The notes under the pieces: generated by a model | What the model was told of the DNA's origin: nothing | Databases searched by the model: none | What the model saw: only the letters and a program-made list of their open reading frames with translations | Translations under genes and position numbers: made by a program | In this document: positions 7,494 through 15,137 of the stretch, piece by piece | Numbering within the stretch: position 1 is the stretch's first letter | Layout of the letters: every line of letters begins with the position of its first letter | NCBI GenBank assembly: GCA_004298675.1 | Contig: SCRI01000057.1 | Location: 1-49,770 of the forward strand | DNA from: a bacterium | Lineage (GTDB): Bacteria; Vulcanimicrobiota; Vulcanimicrobiia; Vulcanimicrobiales; SCRA01 | Direction of reading: 5' to 3' | DNA: 49,770 bases

Positions 7494-8695
7494 CGTGCCG
7501 CTGCTTTCTCGAGTGCCACCACGCCCGGCAGAGCGCGGCCCTCCAAGAACTCCAGCGTGGCTCCACCGCCCGTGCTGACGAGCGTGACTGCAGCGGCGAA
7601 TCCCAAGGCGTGCGCCGCTGCCGCGGCATCACCGCCGCCCACCACGCTCTGTGCGCCGGCGCGCGTGGCGCTTGCGATCGCCGCGCCTACCGCCGCCGTG
7701 CCGGCCTGGAAGGGCGCCTTCTCGTAGACGCCCATCGGCCCGTTGAAGACGATCGTCTTCGCGCCCGCGATGATCTTGGCGTACGCGGCGCTGGTCTTGG
7801 GCCCGATGTCTAGCAGCATTTCCCCAGCTCGTAAACTCGCTGGGAGTTCTACGATTCGGGTCTCAGACTCGGCTGCGTCCAGCGAGGTAGCCACGACGGC
7901 GTCCACGGGCAGTGCGATGCTCACGCCGGCCGCGCGTGCCTGCGCCAGAATCCGCGTGGCAGGCTCCAGATCCTTGTCGCGCAGCGAGCTGCCGACGTCC
8001 ACATTCTGCGCGGCTAAGAACGTGTTGGCCATGCCGCCGCCTACGACGAAGGCGTCGCAGCGTGTCATGAGATTGGTGAAGACACCGATCTTGTCGGCCA
8101 CCTTCGCTCCTCCCAGCACGCACACGAAGGGCTTGGCCGGATGCTCCAGCAGCGCGGAGAGCGCGTGCAGCTCGGCCTCCATGAGAAAGCCGGCCACCGC
8201 CGGCAGATATGCGGCCACGCCCGCCGTGGAGGCGTGCGCGCGGTGCGCCGTGCCGAAGGCATCGTTGACGTAGATCTCGCCGTGTTTGGCTAACGCGGCC
8301 GCGAAGACGGGATCGTTGGCCTCCTCGCCCGGATAGAAGCGCAGGTTCTCCAGCAGCAGCGTTTCGCCGTCGCGCAGCGCCGCCACGGCGGCGTCGGCGG
8401 CGGGGCCGATCGCCTCCTCGCAGAACGTTACCGGCGCGCCCAGCGCCGCCGCGAGCGCCTGTGCCACCGGCCGCAGAGAGAGTTCCGCTACGCGCCGGCC
8501 GTCTGGTCGCCCCAAGTGCGAGATCACCACCGTGCGCGCACCCTGATCGCGCAGGTAACGCAGCGTGGGCAGCGCCGCGCGGATGCGCGTGTCGTCGCGT
8601 ACGGCGCCGTCCTGCAACGGCACGTTGAGGTCTTCGCGCAGCAGCACGCGCCGGCCGCGCAGCGGCACGTCGCGCAGCGTCAGGAAGCTGGCCAT
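7490..8695 (-). CDS. pgk: phosphoglycerate kinase
   Basis: Transfers phosphate from 1,3-bisphosphoglycerate to ADP. 401 residues, the usual bacterial size, with two Rossmann-like domains. Substrate-binding elements seen: LLREDLNVPLQDG near residue 20, HLGRPDGRR near 60, YVNDAFGTAHRAHASTAG near 155, VLGGAKVADKI near 195, FNGPMGVYEK near 325, and the C-terminal nucleotide loop VVGGGDAAAAAHALG followed by STGGGATLEFLEG. The usual Ser/Thr after GGGD is Ala here. It follows gapA after 13 bases and overlaps tpiA by 4. Confidence 0.97.
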   Translation of the reverse strand: MASFLTLRDVPLRGRRVLLREDLNVPLQDGAVRDDTRIRAALPTLRYLRDQGARTVVISHLGRPDGRRVAELSLRPVAQALAAALGAPVTFCEEAIGPAADAAVAALRDGETLLLENLRFYPGEEANDPVFAAALAKHGEIYVNDAFGTAHRAHASTAGVAAYLPAVAGFLMEAELHALSALLEHPAKPFVCVLGGAKVADKIGVFTNLMTRCDAFVVGGGMANTFLAAQNVDVGSSLRDKDLEPATRILAQARAAGVSIALPVDAVVATSLDAAESETRIVELPASLRAGEMLLDIGPKTSAAYAKIIAGAKTIVFNGPMGVYEKAPFQAGTAAVGAAIASATRAGAQSVVGGGDAAAAAHALGFAAAVTLVSTGGGATLEFLEGRALPGVVALEKAAAR

Positions 8696-8708
8696 CGTTC
8701 GTTGCGCT

Positions 8709-9719
8709 CTAGACGCCGGCGGGTGATTTGGCGAGCACGTAGGCCGCGATGTCGGCCAGGCGGCACGAGTAGCCCCACTCGTTGTCGTACCAGAGCGCCA
8801 GCTGCACCAGATCTCCGTTGGCGTTGGTCAGCAAGCCGTCCACGATCGACGAGTGCGGGTTCTTCTTGAAGTCTACCGAGACCAGCGGCTCATCGGTGTA
8901 CTCGACGATGCCTTTGAGGTTGGTCTGCGCGGCCGTGCGCAGCACGCCGTTGACTTCGTCTCGCGTGACCTCGCGACCGAGCTGCGCCACCAGATAGACC
9001 ATCGAGACGGTGGGCGTGGGCACGCGTAGCGCGAAGCCGTCGAAGGAGCCCTTGACTTCCGGGATGGTGAGGTAGAGTGCCTTGGCGGCGCCGGTGGAGG
9101 TGGGCACGATGTTGGTGGCGGCGTTGCGCGCGCGGCGCGGGTCCTTGTGCGGCGCGTCGAGGATCTGCTGATCGTTGGTGTACGAGTGCACCGTGGCCAT
9201 GAAGCCCTTCTTCCAGCCGAAGGCGTCGACGAGCGGCTTCACGCCCGTCGCCAGACAGTTGGTGGTGCAGGAGGCGTTGGAGATCACGGTGTGCTTGGCG
9301 GGATCGTAGTCGCCTTCGTTCACGCCCAGGCAGACCGTCACGTCTTCGCCTTTGGCGGGAGCGGAGATGATGACGCGCTTGGCGCCGCCGTCGATGTGGG
9401 CGCGCGCTTTGGAGGCGTCGGTGAAGAGGCCGGTGGACTCGATCACCACGTCGACGCCGAGCTTGCCCCACGGCAGCTTGGCGGGGTCGCGCTCGGAGAG
9501 TACGCGCAGACTCTTGCCGTCGATCACCAGGCTGTCGGCCGTCGAGTCGACGCTACCGTCGTAGGTGCCATAGTTCGAGTCGTACTTGAAGAGCTGCGCC
9601 AGTTGTGCCGGCGTGGTGAGATCGTTGATCGCGACGACTTCGATCTCCGGATGGCGTTCGCGCAACGCCTTGTAGAAGTTGCGGCCGATGCGGCCGAAGC
9701 CGTTGATGCCGATACGCAT
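8709..9719 (-). CDS. gapA: glyceraldehyde-3-phosphate dehydrogenase, type I
   Basis: Phosphorylating, NAD(P)-dependent oxidation of glyceraldehyde-3-phosphate. The 336-residue protein begins MRIGINGFGRIGRN (Rossmann Gly-rich loop), has the catalytic Cys in SNASCTTNCLA near residue 150, the phosphate-binding THR-equivalent loop near 210 (STGAAKAL) and the C-terminal WYDNEWGYSCR. An upstream in-frame ATG at 9734 exists, but the family begins at 9719. It lies 72 bases downstream of whiA and heads gapA-pgk-tpiA-gpmI-punA. The whiA-gap-pgk-tpi order is known from actinobacteria. Confidence 0.97.
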   Translation of the reverse strand: MRIGINGFGRIGRNFYKALRERHPEIEVVAINDLTTPAQLAQLFKYDSNYGTYDGSVDSTADSLVIDGKSLRVLSERDPAKLPWGKLGVDVVIESTGLFTDASKARAHIDGGAKRVIISAPAKGEDVTVCLGVNEGDYDPAKHTVISNASCTTNCLATGVKPLVDAFGWKKGFMATVHSYTNDQQILDAPHKDPRRARNAATNIVPTSTGAAKALYLTIPEVKGSFDGFALRVPTPTVSMVYLVAQLGREVTRDEVNGVLRTAAQTNLKGIVEYTDEPLVSVDFKKNPHSSIVDGLLTNANGDLVQLALWYDNEWGYSCRLADIAAYVLAKSPAGV

Positions 9720-9791
9720 GATCGTCCTATCCATTCCTCTCGAGATTACGGGCTTGGCAGCCGGTAGCCCGGTAGGCCAAAACGTGCGGTA

Positions 9792-10676
9792 CTACCTCGT
9801 ACCCTCCGGGGACGCCTGCTCCGCTTGAAGACGGTGCGCTAGGCGCAGCAGGCTTTGGAGGCGACCGTTGAGGGTGGCCCGGCTGACCGGCGGACGGCAG
9901 AGCGCCGCCAGCTCCCCCAGGGTCAGCTCCGGATGGCGCAGCCGCGCTTCGGCGGCCTCGCGCAGGGCCGGCGTCAGGTGCTGCAGACCGTAGGCATCGC
10001 GCAGCAGTTCGATGGCCCGCCGTTGGCGGGAGGCCGCCGCAACCGCCCGCACCACGTTGGCCGCCTCCACGTTGACCAGGCGGTGGATGCGGTTTTTGGT
10101 CTCCTTGACGGCGCGGATCTCCTCGATCCGCAAGACCGCGCCGTGGGCGCCAATCGCGCCCAGCACGCCTACCACGCCGTCGGCCTCTTTGACGTACAGC
10201 AGCGCTCCGCCACGACGCCGGCCGCGCTTGGGCGCGATGCCTTCGGCGGCGAGGAGGCGCTCGATGCGCGCGGCTGCTGCCTCCGAGGGCGGCGTGAACT
10301 CCAGGTGATAGCCCTTGCCGGGAAGTGCGAGCGAGCCGCACGTCAGGAACGCGGCGCGCAGCTCCATACGGCGGCAGCAGCGCCGCGTGAGCGGTGCGGC
10401 GGTGTGGGCGCGCAACTGCGCGGGGACCTCGGCAGCGTAGACGGTGGCGTGGTAGAGGCGTTTGGAGCTGTGCGTGGTGATGGGGGTGGGGCCGGTCCGG
10501 CCCCGTGCCAGCAACGCATGGAAGAGGCGCGCCACAGCGGGGCGCTGCGTGCGGAACGTGCCCGCGGGCGCGCCGTAGTAGGCCAGGCCGTGCAGCAACG
10601 TTTGCAGGCAGCAGGGACGTTGCGGGACCTCACGCGCGAGCGCATCCTTGACGTCGGCGGAGAGCGTGCTGCGCAT
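9792..10676 (-). CDS. whiA: WhiA-family DNA-binding protein
   Basis: WhiA proteins combine a degenerate LAGLIDADG homing-endonuclease-like N-terminal part with a C-terminal helix-turn-helix; in actinobacteria they co-regulate sporulation and in Bacillus affect division and chromosome segregation. The 294-residue protein shows the N-terminal LSADVKDALAREVP, CCRRMELRAAFLTCGSL near residue 95, GKGYHLEF, the signature KETKNRIHRLVNVEAANVV near 195, then RRAIELL, and the HTH segment LTLGELAALCRPPVSRATLNGRL near 245-270. It is somewhat short for the family. It sits directly upstream of gapA-pgk-tpiA. Its target here is unknown. Confidence 0.88.
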   Translation of the reverse strand: MRSTLSADVKDALAREVPQRPCCLQTLLHGLAYYGAPAGTFRTQRPAVARLFHALLARGRTGPTPITTHSSKRLYHATVYAAEVPAQLRAHTAAPLTRRCCRRMELRAAFLTCGSLALPGKGYHLEFTPPSEAAAARIERLLAAEGIAPKRGRRRGGALLYVKEADGVVGVLGAIGAHGAVLRIEEIRAVKETKNRIHRLVNVEAANVVRAVAAASRQRRAIELLRDAYGLQHLTPALREAAEARLRHPELTLGELAALCRPPVSRATLNGRLQSLLRLAHRLQAEQASPEGTR

Positions 10677-10742
10677 CGTGCTCGAGTTTTCGCGTGCTAT
10701 CCGCGCACCCTCCCGTTCCGGCGCCGTACCGGTGCTCCAGTG

Positions 10743-12368
10743 CTACCAGGTGCGCATGCCCGGCGCGAGATAGATGTGGTAGTGGAAGTGCTCCGTGATC
10801 GGCCCGGCGTAGGCGATGATCACCAGGAGCACGGCGGCCGCAGTCCACAAGCCCAAGCGGTCTAAGATGGCCGGCGTCTTCTCCGCGTAGAGGTCGGGAT
10901 CGGCAAACTCGAAGCGCGTCTCGCCGCGCTCGCCGCCGAAGACCATCTGCACGAACGCGATCAGGTAACAGATCACGCTGGCGTAGACGATGATCCCGCC
11001 GACCGCTGCCAGCATCGTCCACGGCACCCACTGCGCGGCGATGGCGTTGCCGCCGTAGGCTAGCGCCGCCTCGCGCCGCGGTGCCCCTAAGAGCCCCGCC
11101 GTATGCATCGCGAACGACATGATTGAAAGCCCGATGAACCAAAGCCAGATCTGCGCGCGCGCCAAACCCTCGGAGGTGAAGCGCCGCCCCGTCAGCGCCG
11201 GGATCAGCGTATACGTTGCGGCGATGAGCGTGAGCGCCACCGGACCGCCCACGGTAATGTGAAAGTGGCCCACGATCCACATCGTGTTGTGCGTCAACAC
11301 GTCCAATGAGTACGAGGCGTTGACGATGCCGCCGAAGCCGCCGAAGATGAAGAGGATCATGCCGAGCGCGGAACCCAGGAACGTTGGGTTGCTCCAGGGC
11401 AGCGCGGCGACGATGCCGATGAAGCCGTGCCGCCCCTGCTTGGCCGCCGCCTGCTCAAAGGTGGCGAAGAGCGCGAAGGCGGTCATCAGCGACGGGATCA
11501 CCACCATCAGCGTGAAGCCGGTCTGCAGTTCCTTCCAGATATGCGAGATGCCGGGATCGGTGAATTGGTGGTGGACGCCCACCGGCAGCGAGAGGATGAT
11601 GAACAGGATGAAGGCGACGCGCGTGAGGGCGTCGCTGAAGAACGGAACGCCCAGGATCTTCGGTACCACGCCGTACCAAATGAGGTAGGCTCCCAGCAGC
11701 CAGAAGTAGACCAGCGGATGACCAAAGTACCAGAACAGCGTGCGCGAGAGCTGGACGTCGATGCCCGGCACCCAGCCAAACGACCACGGAATCAACTGGA
11801 ATAGCACTTCGATCGCGACACCGATCGTGGCCAGGAACCACATCAGGTAGTTCGCCGCCACCATGAAGACCGGTAGCGGAATGCGCTCGCCGGGGTGGGT
11901 GCGGCGGAAGTAGGCGATGGCGAGCAGCACGTCCAGCAGCACGGCCCAGGTGCCGACGATCAGGAGCGCCGCTCCCACGTAGAACCACGGGCTGGCTTTG
12001 AGCGGTGCGTAGAACGTGTAGAGCACGCTGGCGTTGCCGGCTAAGATCTCGAGCGCGGCCAGCACCGTGCCGGTGGTCATCATCCACCATCCCGTCCAGC
12101 CCAGGGCCAACGAGCGCCGGGGGCGCTCGATGGAGCGATAGGTGGCGTAGGTGGAGAGCCCGGAGATGAAGAGCGTGGTGAAGACGAGTGCTAGCAGCAC
12201 GCCGTGCGCGGTGAGCATGCGATAGTAGTCGAACCATGGCGGTGTTTGAAAGAACCCGGCCCGCGACGTCACCTGGAGCAGTCCGAAGAACGTTCCGATG
12301 AAGACGCTGACCAGCGCCACATAGAGGTACGCGAGAACGAGCCGGTTCTCGGCGCGTTGCTGTTCCAC
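10743..12368 (-). CDS. cbaA: ba3-type cytochrome c oxidase subunit I
   Basis: Catalytic heme-copper oxygen reductase subunit in the cytoplasmic membrane, 541 residues with about 13 hydrophobic spans. Haem and copper ligands are visible: LTAHGVLLALVF (low-spin haem His, about residue 55), YFGHPLVYFWLLGAY (CuB His and the cross-linked Tyr, about 220), HHQFTDPG (CuB His pair, about 270) and IVGHFHITVGG (haem His pair, about 370). The GHPLVYFWLL form and short subunit II mark the B (ba3) family. The stop is at 10743 and the gene begins 10 bases after subunit II. B-type enzymes usually have high oxygen affinity; that is family knowledge, not read from this sequence. Confidence 0.93.
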   Translation of the reverse strand: MEQQRAENRLVLAYLYVALVSVFIGTFFGLLQVTSRAGFFQTPPWFDYYRMLTAHGVLLALVFTTLFISGLSTYATYRSIERPRRSLALGWTGWWMMTTGTVLAALEILAGNASVLYTFYAPLKASPWFYVGAALLIVGTWAVLLDVLLAIAYFRRTHPGERIPLPVFMVAANYLMWFLATIGVAIEVLFQLIPWSFGWVPGIDVQLSRTLFWYFGHPLVYFWLLGAYLIWYGVVPKILGVPFFSDALTRVAFILFIILSLPVGVHHQFTDPGISHIWKELQTGFTLMVVIPSLMTAFALFATFEQAAAKQGRHGFIGIVAALPWSNPTFLGSALGMILFIFGGFGGIVNASYSLDVLTHNTMWIVGHFHITVGGPVALTLIAATYTLIPALTGRRFTSEGLARAQIWLWFIGLSIMSFAMHTAGLLGAPRREAALAYGGNAIAAQWVPWTMLAAVGGIIVYASVICYLIAFVQMVFGGERGETRFEFADPDLYAEKTPAILDRLGLWTAAAVLLVIIAYAGPITEHFHYHIYLAPGMRTW

Positions 12369-12378
12369 GAGTCGCTCC

Positions 12379-12849
12379 TTACTTCACGATGATGTGCGCG
12401 AACATCGCGGAGTGGCCGATGCCGCAGTACTGATTGCAGATGATGGGATAATCGCCGGGCTTCAGGAAGGTGTGCTCGACGCGGCTGACCCAGCCCGGCA
12501 TCACCTCCGCATTGACGTCGGCCTCCGGCACGCTGAAGCCGTGCACCACATCGCTGCTGGTGACGTAGAACGTCACCGTCGAGCCCACGGGGATCGTGAT
12601 GCTAGCGGGATTCCACGAGAACACCTGGCCCACGTAGTACGCCTCATACGCCTTGGGGCCGGTTTGATGCAGTCCGGGGTGGTCAAAGGGTGGTGTTTGC
12701 GAGACCTTGGTGGGGTCGATGGTTTGGCCGTAGCTCGGTGGCTCGATGTCGGCCATGACGGCCAGGCTCAGCACGATGATGAAGAAGAACGCCATCGTGA
12801 TGCCGCCCAGCCATAGCCAGGTGCGCTCTAGGCGCGGCAGATTCAGCAT
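12379..12849 (-). CDS. cbaB: ba3-type cytochrome c oxidase subunit II
   Basis: CuA-carrying electron-entry subunit, 156 residues. It has one N-terminal membrane anchor (about residues 12-33, LGGITMAFFFIIVLSLAVM) and a cupredoxin domain outside the membrane. The CuA ligands are all present: the His in SSDVVHGFSVP (about 103) and the cluster CNQYCGIGHSAM (about 138-150: two Cys, His, Met). The length matches the single-anchor subunit II of Thermus ba3 oxidase rather than the two-span type of aa3 oxidases. It lies between subunit IIa (3-base gap) and subunit I. Confidence 0.93.
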   Translation of the reverse strand: MLNLPRLERTWLWLGGITMAFFFIIVLSLAVMADIEPPSYGQTIDPTKVSQTPPFDHPGLHQTGPKAYEAYYVGQVFSWNPASITIPVGSTVTFYVTSSDVVHGFSVPEADVNAEVMPGWVSRVEHTFLKPGDYPIICNQYCGIGHSAMFAHIIVK

Positions 12850-12852
12850 CGC

Positions 12853-12960
12853 CTACCACCACCGTGCCTGAAACAGCCAGAGCAGCGCGAGCCAACCGGC
12901 GATGAAGCCGCCGAGCATGACGAGCATGAAACGAAAAGTCGTCTTCAGATTCGTTTCCAT
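12853..12960 (-). CDS. ba3-type oxidase small subunit IIa, 35 aa
   Basis: A very short gene just upstream of subunit II. It encodes METNLKTTFRFM, then one hydrophobic span (LVMLGGFIAGWLALLWLF) and a QARWW end before TAG at 12853. Established: Thermus-type ba3 oxidases have a ~34-residue single-helix subunit IIa that replaces the missing helix of subunit II. Size, single span and exact position support the same role here. The ATG at 12958-12960 is the only suitable start. Its upstream flank (12961-13029) separates it from the ATPase gene stop and should hold the oxidase promoter, but I could not pick boxes with confidence. Confidence 0.8.
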   Translation of the reverse strand: METNLKTTFRFMLVMLGGFIAGWLALLWLFQARWW

Positions 12961-13029
12961 GCCCGAGAGCGTACGGTGCGCCCGCTAGCAGGCGACGAAG
13001 AGCGCGCGAAAAAGATGGGAATGCGCGCG

Positions 13030-14406
13030 CTACAGGTAGATATCGTCGGCCGAATAGCAACGGACGCCGGGGAGCGCGCGTAATGCAGCATTTCCGCCCG
13101 CGCGCCCGTACACGAGCCGGGGGGCCAGCGGCTCGAGCGCCGGCAAGGCTTTGGCATGTTCGTCGAGGTTGTGCAGGACGCTCATTCCAAGTTGACGCTT
13201 AGCCCACTTTACGGTTCCGATGAAACTTACGCCGGCGTGGCGCGTGCCGACGATGTCGATCTCATGACGGCCGTCGCGTGTCCACCATGAGGAGACGGCG
13301 TCAGCTCGCAGTTGACCGGCTTGGATTAGATACCGCGCGTGGTCCCGTGCGATGTCTTCGAATGCCGGGCCCATGTGATCGTCGAGCTGGGGGAGGATGT
13401 TGTCGTCGACCACCTGCTTGCCGAGGCCGCGGTCGATGTCCACCCGATTGGGTGCGATGAACCGGAAATAGAAGCGAAAGTACGGGTCGGCGACGCGATA
13501 GAACGATTGTTTGGTTCGTAAAGGATCTTGCAGCGCCGGTACCCGCCGTTCGAGGAATCCAAGCTCAACCAAGCGCTTGAGCGGGCGTTCGACGGCGACC
13601 TGCGCGTAGTCGTGGATCTGATTGGTGCGCGTGTTGCCGAGAGCTACGGCTTGGAGAATTCTCGGGGCGCCTTCTGCCTCCGCAAGATGACTGCTGAGCG
13701 TGAGCTCGGCGGCGTTCAGTATGAGGCTGCCGGGATCAGCGAAGAGTTCGATGAGATTTTCCCGCAGCGAGTGCGCTTGATTCCACTGCTCCAAATAGAG
13801 CGGGGTCCCGCCGAGTATGCCGTAGATCGTGGCCTTACGCTCTCCAGAAAGTTCGGGATGCATCCGGCCGGCCTCGCGGTATGAGAACGGTTGAACGAGA
13901 AGCTTCCCGGTGAGGCGCTGATGGAGCGGGGCGGCGGCTTCGTCGAGGCGTCGCATGAAGGAGACGGCGGAGCCGCACAGGATGAGCATGAGAGCACTGC
14001 GGCTGCCGTGGTGATCCCACCAACGCTGGATGATGCTCTCTAGCCCAGGTGTCGAGTCGGCGAGGTAGGGGAACTCGTCGAGTACGACGACGAGCCGCCG
14101 CTCACCGGCGCGTGACGTGAGATGCGTCAGCGCCGCGTCCCACGTTGGAAAGGCATAACCCGGCGGCAGCCCTTCGTCGCCCAACGCAGAGCGCACGGTC
14201 TCGGTAAAGGCCGCCAACTCGATGGCGGCGGCTTGTTGGCTCGCTCCATAGAAAACGTTGGGGTAGCTCTTCGCGAAGCGTCCGAGCAGATAGGTCTTGC
14301 CGACTCTGCGGCGGCCGTAGACAACGAGGAGTTGACCGTGCGGCCGTTGGGCTCGCTTGGTAAGGGCTTCCAGCTCCGCCTCTCGCCCCACGAACGGAAA
14401 CGCCAT
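13030..14406 (-). CDS. archaeal-type AAA ATPase with DUF234-like C terminus
   Basis: 458-residue ATP-binding protein of the family common in archaea and sporadic in bacteria. Walker A GRRRVGKTYLLGRF is near residue 35 and Walker B RLVVVLDEFPYLAD near 110; a sensor-like LILCGSAVSFM follows at about 145. A winged-helix part comes next (AVERPLKRLVELGFLERR) and then the DUF234-like end: YFRFYFRFIAPN, GPAFEDIARDHARY, and WWTRDGRHEIDIVG. This end normally forms a PD-(D/E)xK nuclease-like site with a GECKW motif; here the corresponding stretch reads FIGTVKW, so the Glu is replaced. Function is unknown. An in-frame ATG at 14424 lies inside a palindrome; ATG at 14406 fits the family start better. Confidence 0.85.
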   Translation of the reverse strand: MAFPFVGREAELEALTKRAQRPHGQLLVVYGRRRVGKTYLLGRFAKSYPNVFYGASQQAAAIELAAFTETVRSALGDEGLPPGYAFPTWDAALTHLTSRAGERRLVVVLDEFPYLADSTPGLESIIQRWWDHHGSRSALMLILCGSAVSFMRRLDEAAAPLHQRLTGKLLVQPFSYREAGRMHPELSGERKATIYGILGGTPLYLEQWNQAHSLRENLIELFADPGSLILNAAELTLSSHLAEAEGAPRILQAVALGNTRTNQIHDYAQVAVERPLKRLVELGFLERRVPALQDPLRTKQSFYRVADPYFRFYFRFIAPNRVDIDRGLGKQVVDDNILPQLDDHMGPAFEDIARDHARYLIQAGQLRADAVSSWWTRDGRHEIDIVGTRHAGVSFIGTVKWAKRQLGMSVLHNLDEHAKALPALEPLAPRLVYGRAGGNAALRALPGVRCYSADDIYL

Positions 14407-14422
14407 GATCGTGGAGTATATC

Positions 14423-14458
14423 ATGTAGTACTACATAATGTAAAGCTACATGATGTAG
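14423..14458 (-). promoter_or_regulatory. pair of palindromes upstream of the ATPase gene (probable operator/promoter)
   Basis: Two related inverted repeats stand in an AT-rich patch in an otherwise GC-rich region. The first, ATGTAGTACTACAT (14423-14436), is a perfect 14-base palindrome. The second, CTACATGATGTAG (14446-14458), is a 13-base palindrome with one central base. Both share the half-site CTACAT/ATGTAG. They lie 17-52 bases upstream of the ATPase start at 14406, where a repressor binding two sites would act. This arrangement suggests autoregulation or control by a dimeric regulator; the regulator is not identified. They are too short to be transposon ends on their own. Confidence 0.55.
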
Positions 14459-14469
14459 CATTGCATGAA

Positions 14470-14745
14470 CTACAGCGGCGGGAGGTCGTCCTCGGCGCGC
14501 TCCGCGATGACTTCGTAGAGCGTGGCGGGATCGGTGCGCACGCCCGGACGCTCCGGAACCGCCAGCACGCGCACCGTCACGATGCGGCGCGCGTAGTGGA
14601 TCTCCAACTCGTCGCCGCTCTTCACTTGGTAGCCCGGCTTGAGCGTGTGGCCGGCGCGCAGCACGCGCCCCGCCTCCAGCGCCTCCTTGGCCACGGTGCG
14701 GCGCTTGGACAACCGTGCTACCTTCATGAACTTATCCAGCCTCAT
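14470..14745 (-). CDS. rqcP: S4-domain RNA-binding protein (RqcP/Hsp15 family)
   Basis: 91-residue protein that is almost entirely an S4 RNA-binding domain: [28 protein letters not shown]... (residues 1-28), the loop [18 protein letters not shown] and the strand [13 protein letters not shown]. Established: in Bacillus, RqcP (YabO) binds stalled 50S subunits with RqcH during C-terminal Ala tailing; Hsp15 does a related job in proteobacteria. The RqcP-style name is preferred because the gene ends an mfd-...-mazG-S4 cluster, as yabO follows yabN (mazG) in Bacillus. Its ATG overlaps the preceding hotdog gene's stop. Confidence 0.85.
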   Translation of the reverse strand: MRLDKFMKVARLSKRRTVAKEALEAGRVLRAGHTLKPGYQVKSGDELEIHYARRIVTVRVLAVPERPGVRTDPATLYEVIAERAEDDLPPL

Positions 14746-15137
14746 GGCTGCTTGCGTTGCAGCGGTTTGGGGGTGACGCAGGTGCCGCTGGCGCGCACTA
14801 CCACGATCGGCTCGCTCAGCACGTCGGCGGCCGACGGTGCCAGTTCGTAGCGCGCCGCGATCACCTTGCGCGCTTCGAACGTCATCGCGCGCGAGGTGTT
14901 GCCGGTGCGCGTGATGCGCCCCTCGGCTTCGATATAATCGCCGGCGTACACCGGGGCCAGAAACTCGATGTTGTCGTAGGCCACGAAGAGGCCTTCGTCG
15001 CCGTCGTGTGCGATCAGCAGCTCCGTGGCCACGTCGCCGAAGAGCGCCAACACGCGCGCGCCGTCAACGAGGTTGCCGCCGTAGTGCGCGTCGTGGGCGC
15101 TCATGCGCACGCGAAGTCGCGCGACGTATGCGTTCAT
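14742..15137 (-). CDS. kal: hotdog-fold protein, 3-aminobutyryl-CoA ammonia-lyase-like
   Basis: 131-residue single hotdog domain. The conserved core [38 protein letters not shown] and [17 protein letters not shown] closely resembles the Kal enzyme of lysine fermentation, which removes ammonia from L-3-aminobutyryl-CoA. Related sequences are also annotated simply as hotdog thioesterases. No other lysine-fermentation genes (kamA, kamDE, kdd, kce) are in the window, so a different CoA substrate is possible. It sits between mazG and rqcP with 4-base overlaps at both ends, hence translated from the same transcript. The gene symbol is tentative. Confidence 0.7.
   Translation of the reverse strand: MNAYVARLRVRMSAHDAHYGGNLVDGARVLALFGDVATELLIAHDGDEGLFVAYDNIEFLAPVYAGDYIEAEGRITRTGNTSRAMTFEARKVIAARYELAPSAADVLSEPIVVVRASGTCVTPKPLQRKQP

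Noticed and set aside
14742-15137. Reading the hotdog gene as evidence for lysine fermentation
   Set aside because: No other pathway gene is nearby, and the gene sits in a housekeeping block, so pathway assignment is not supported.
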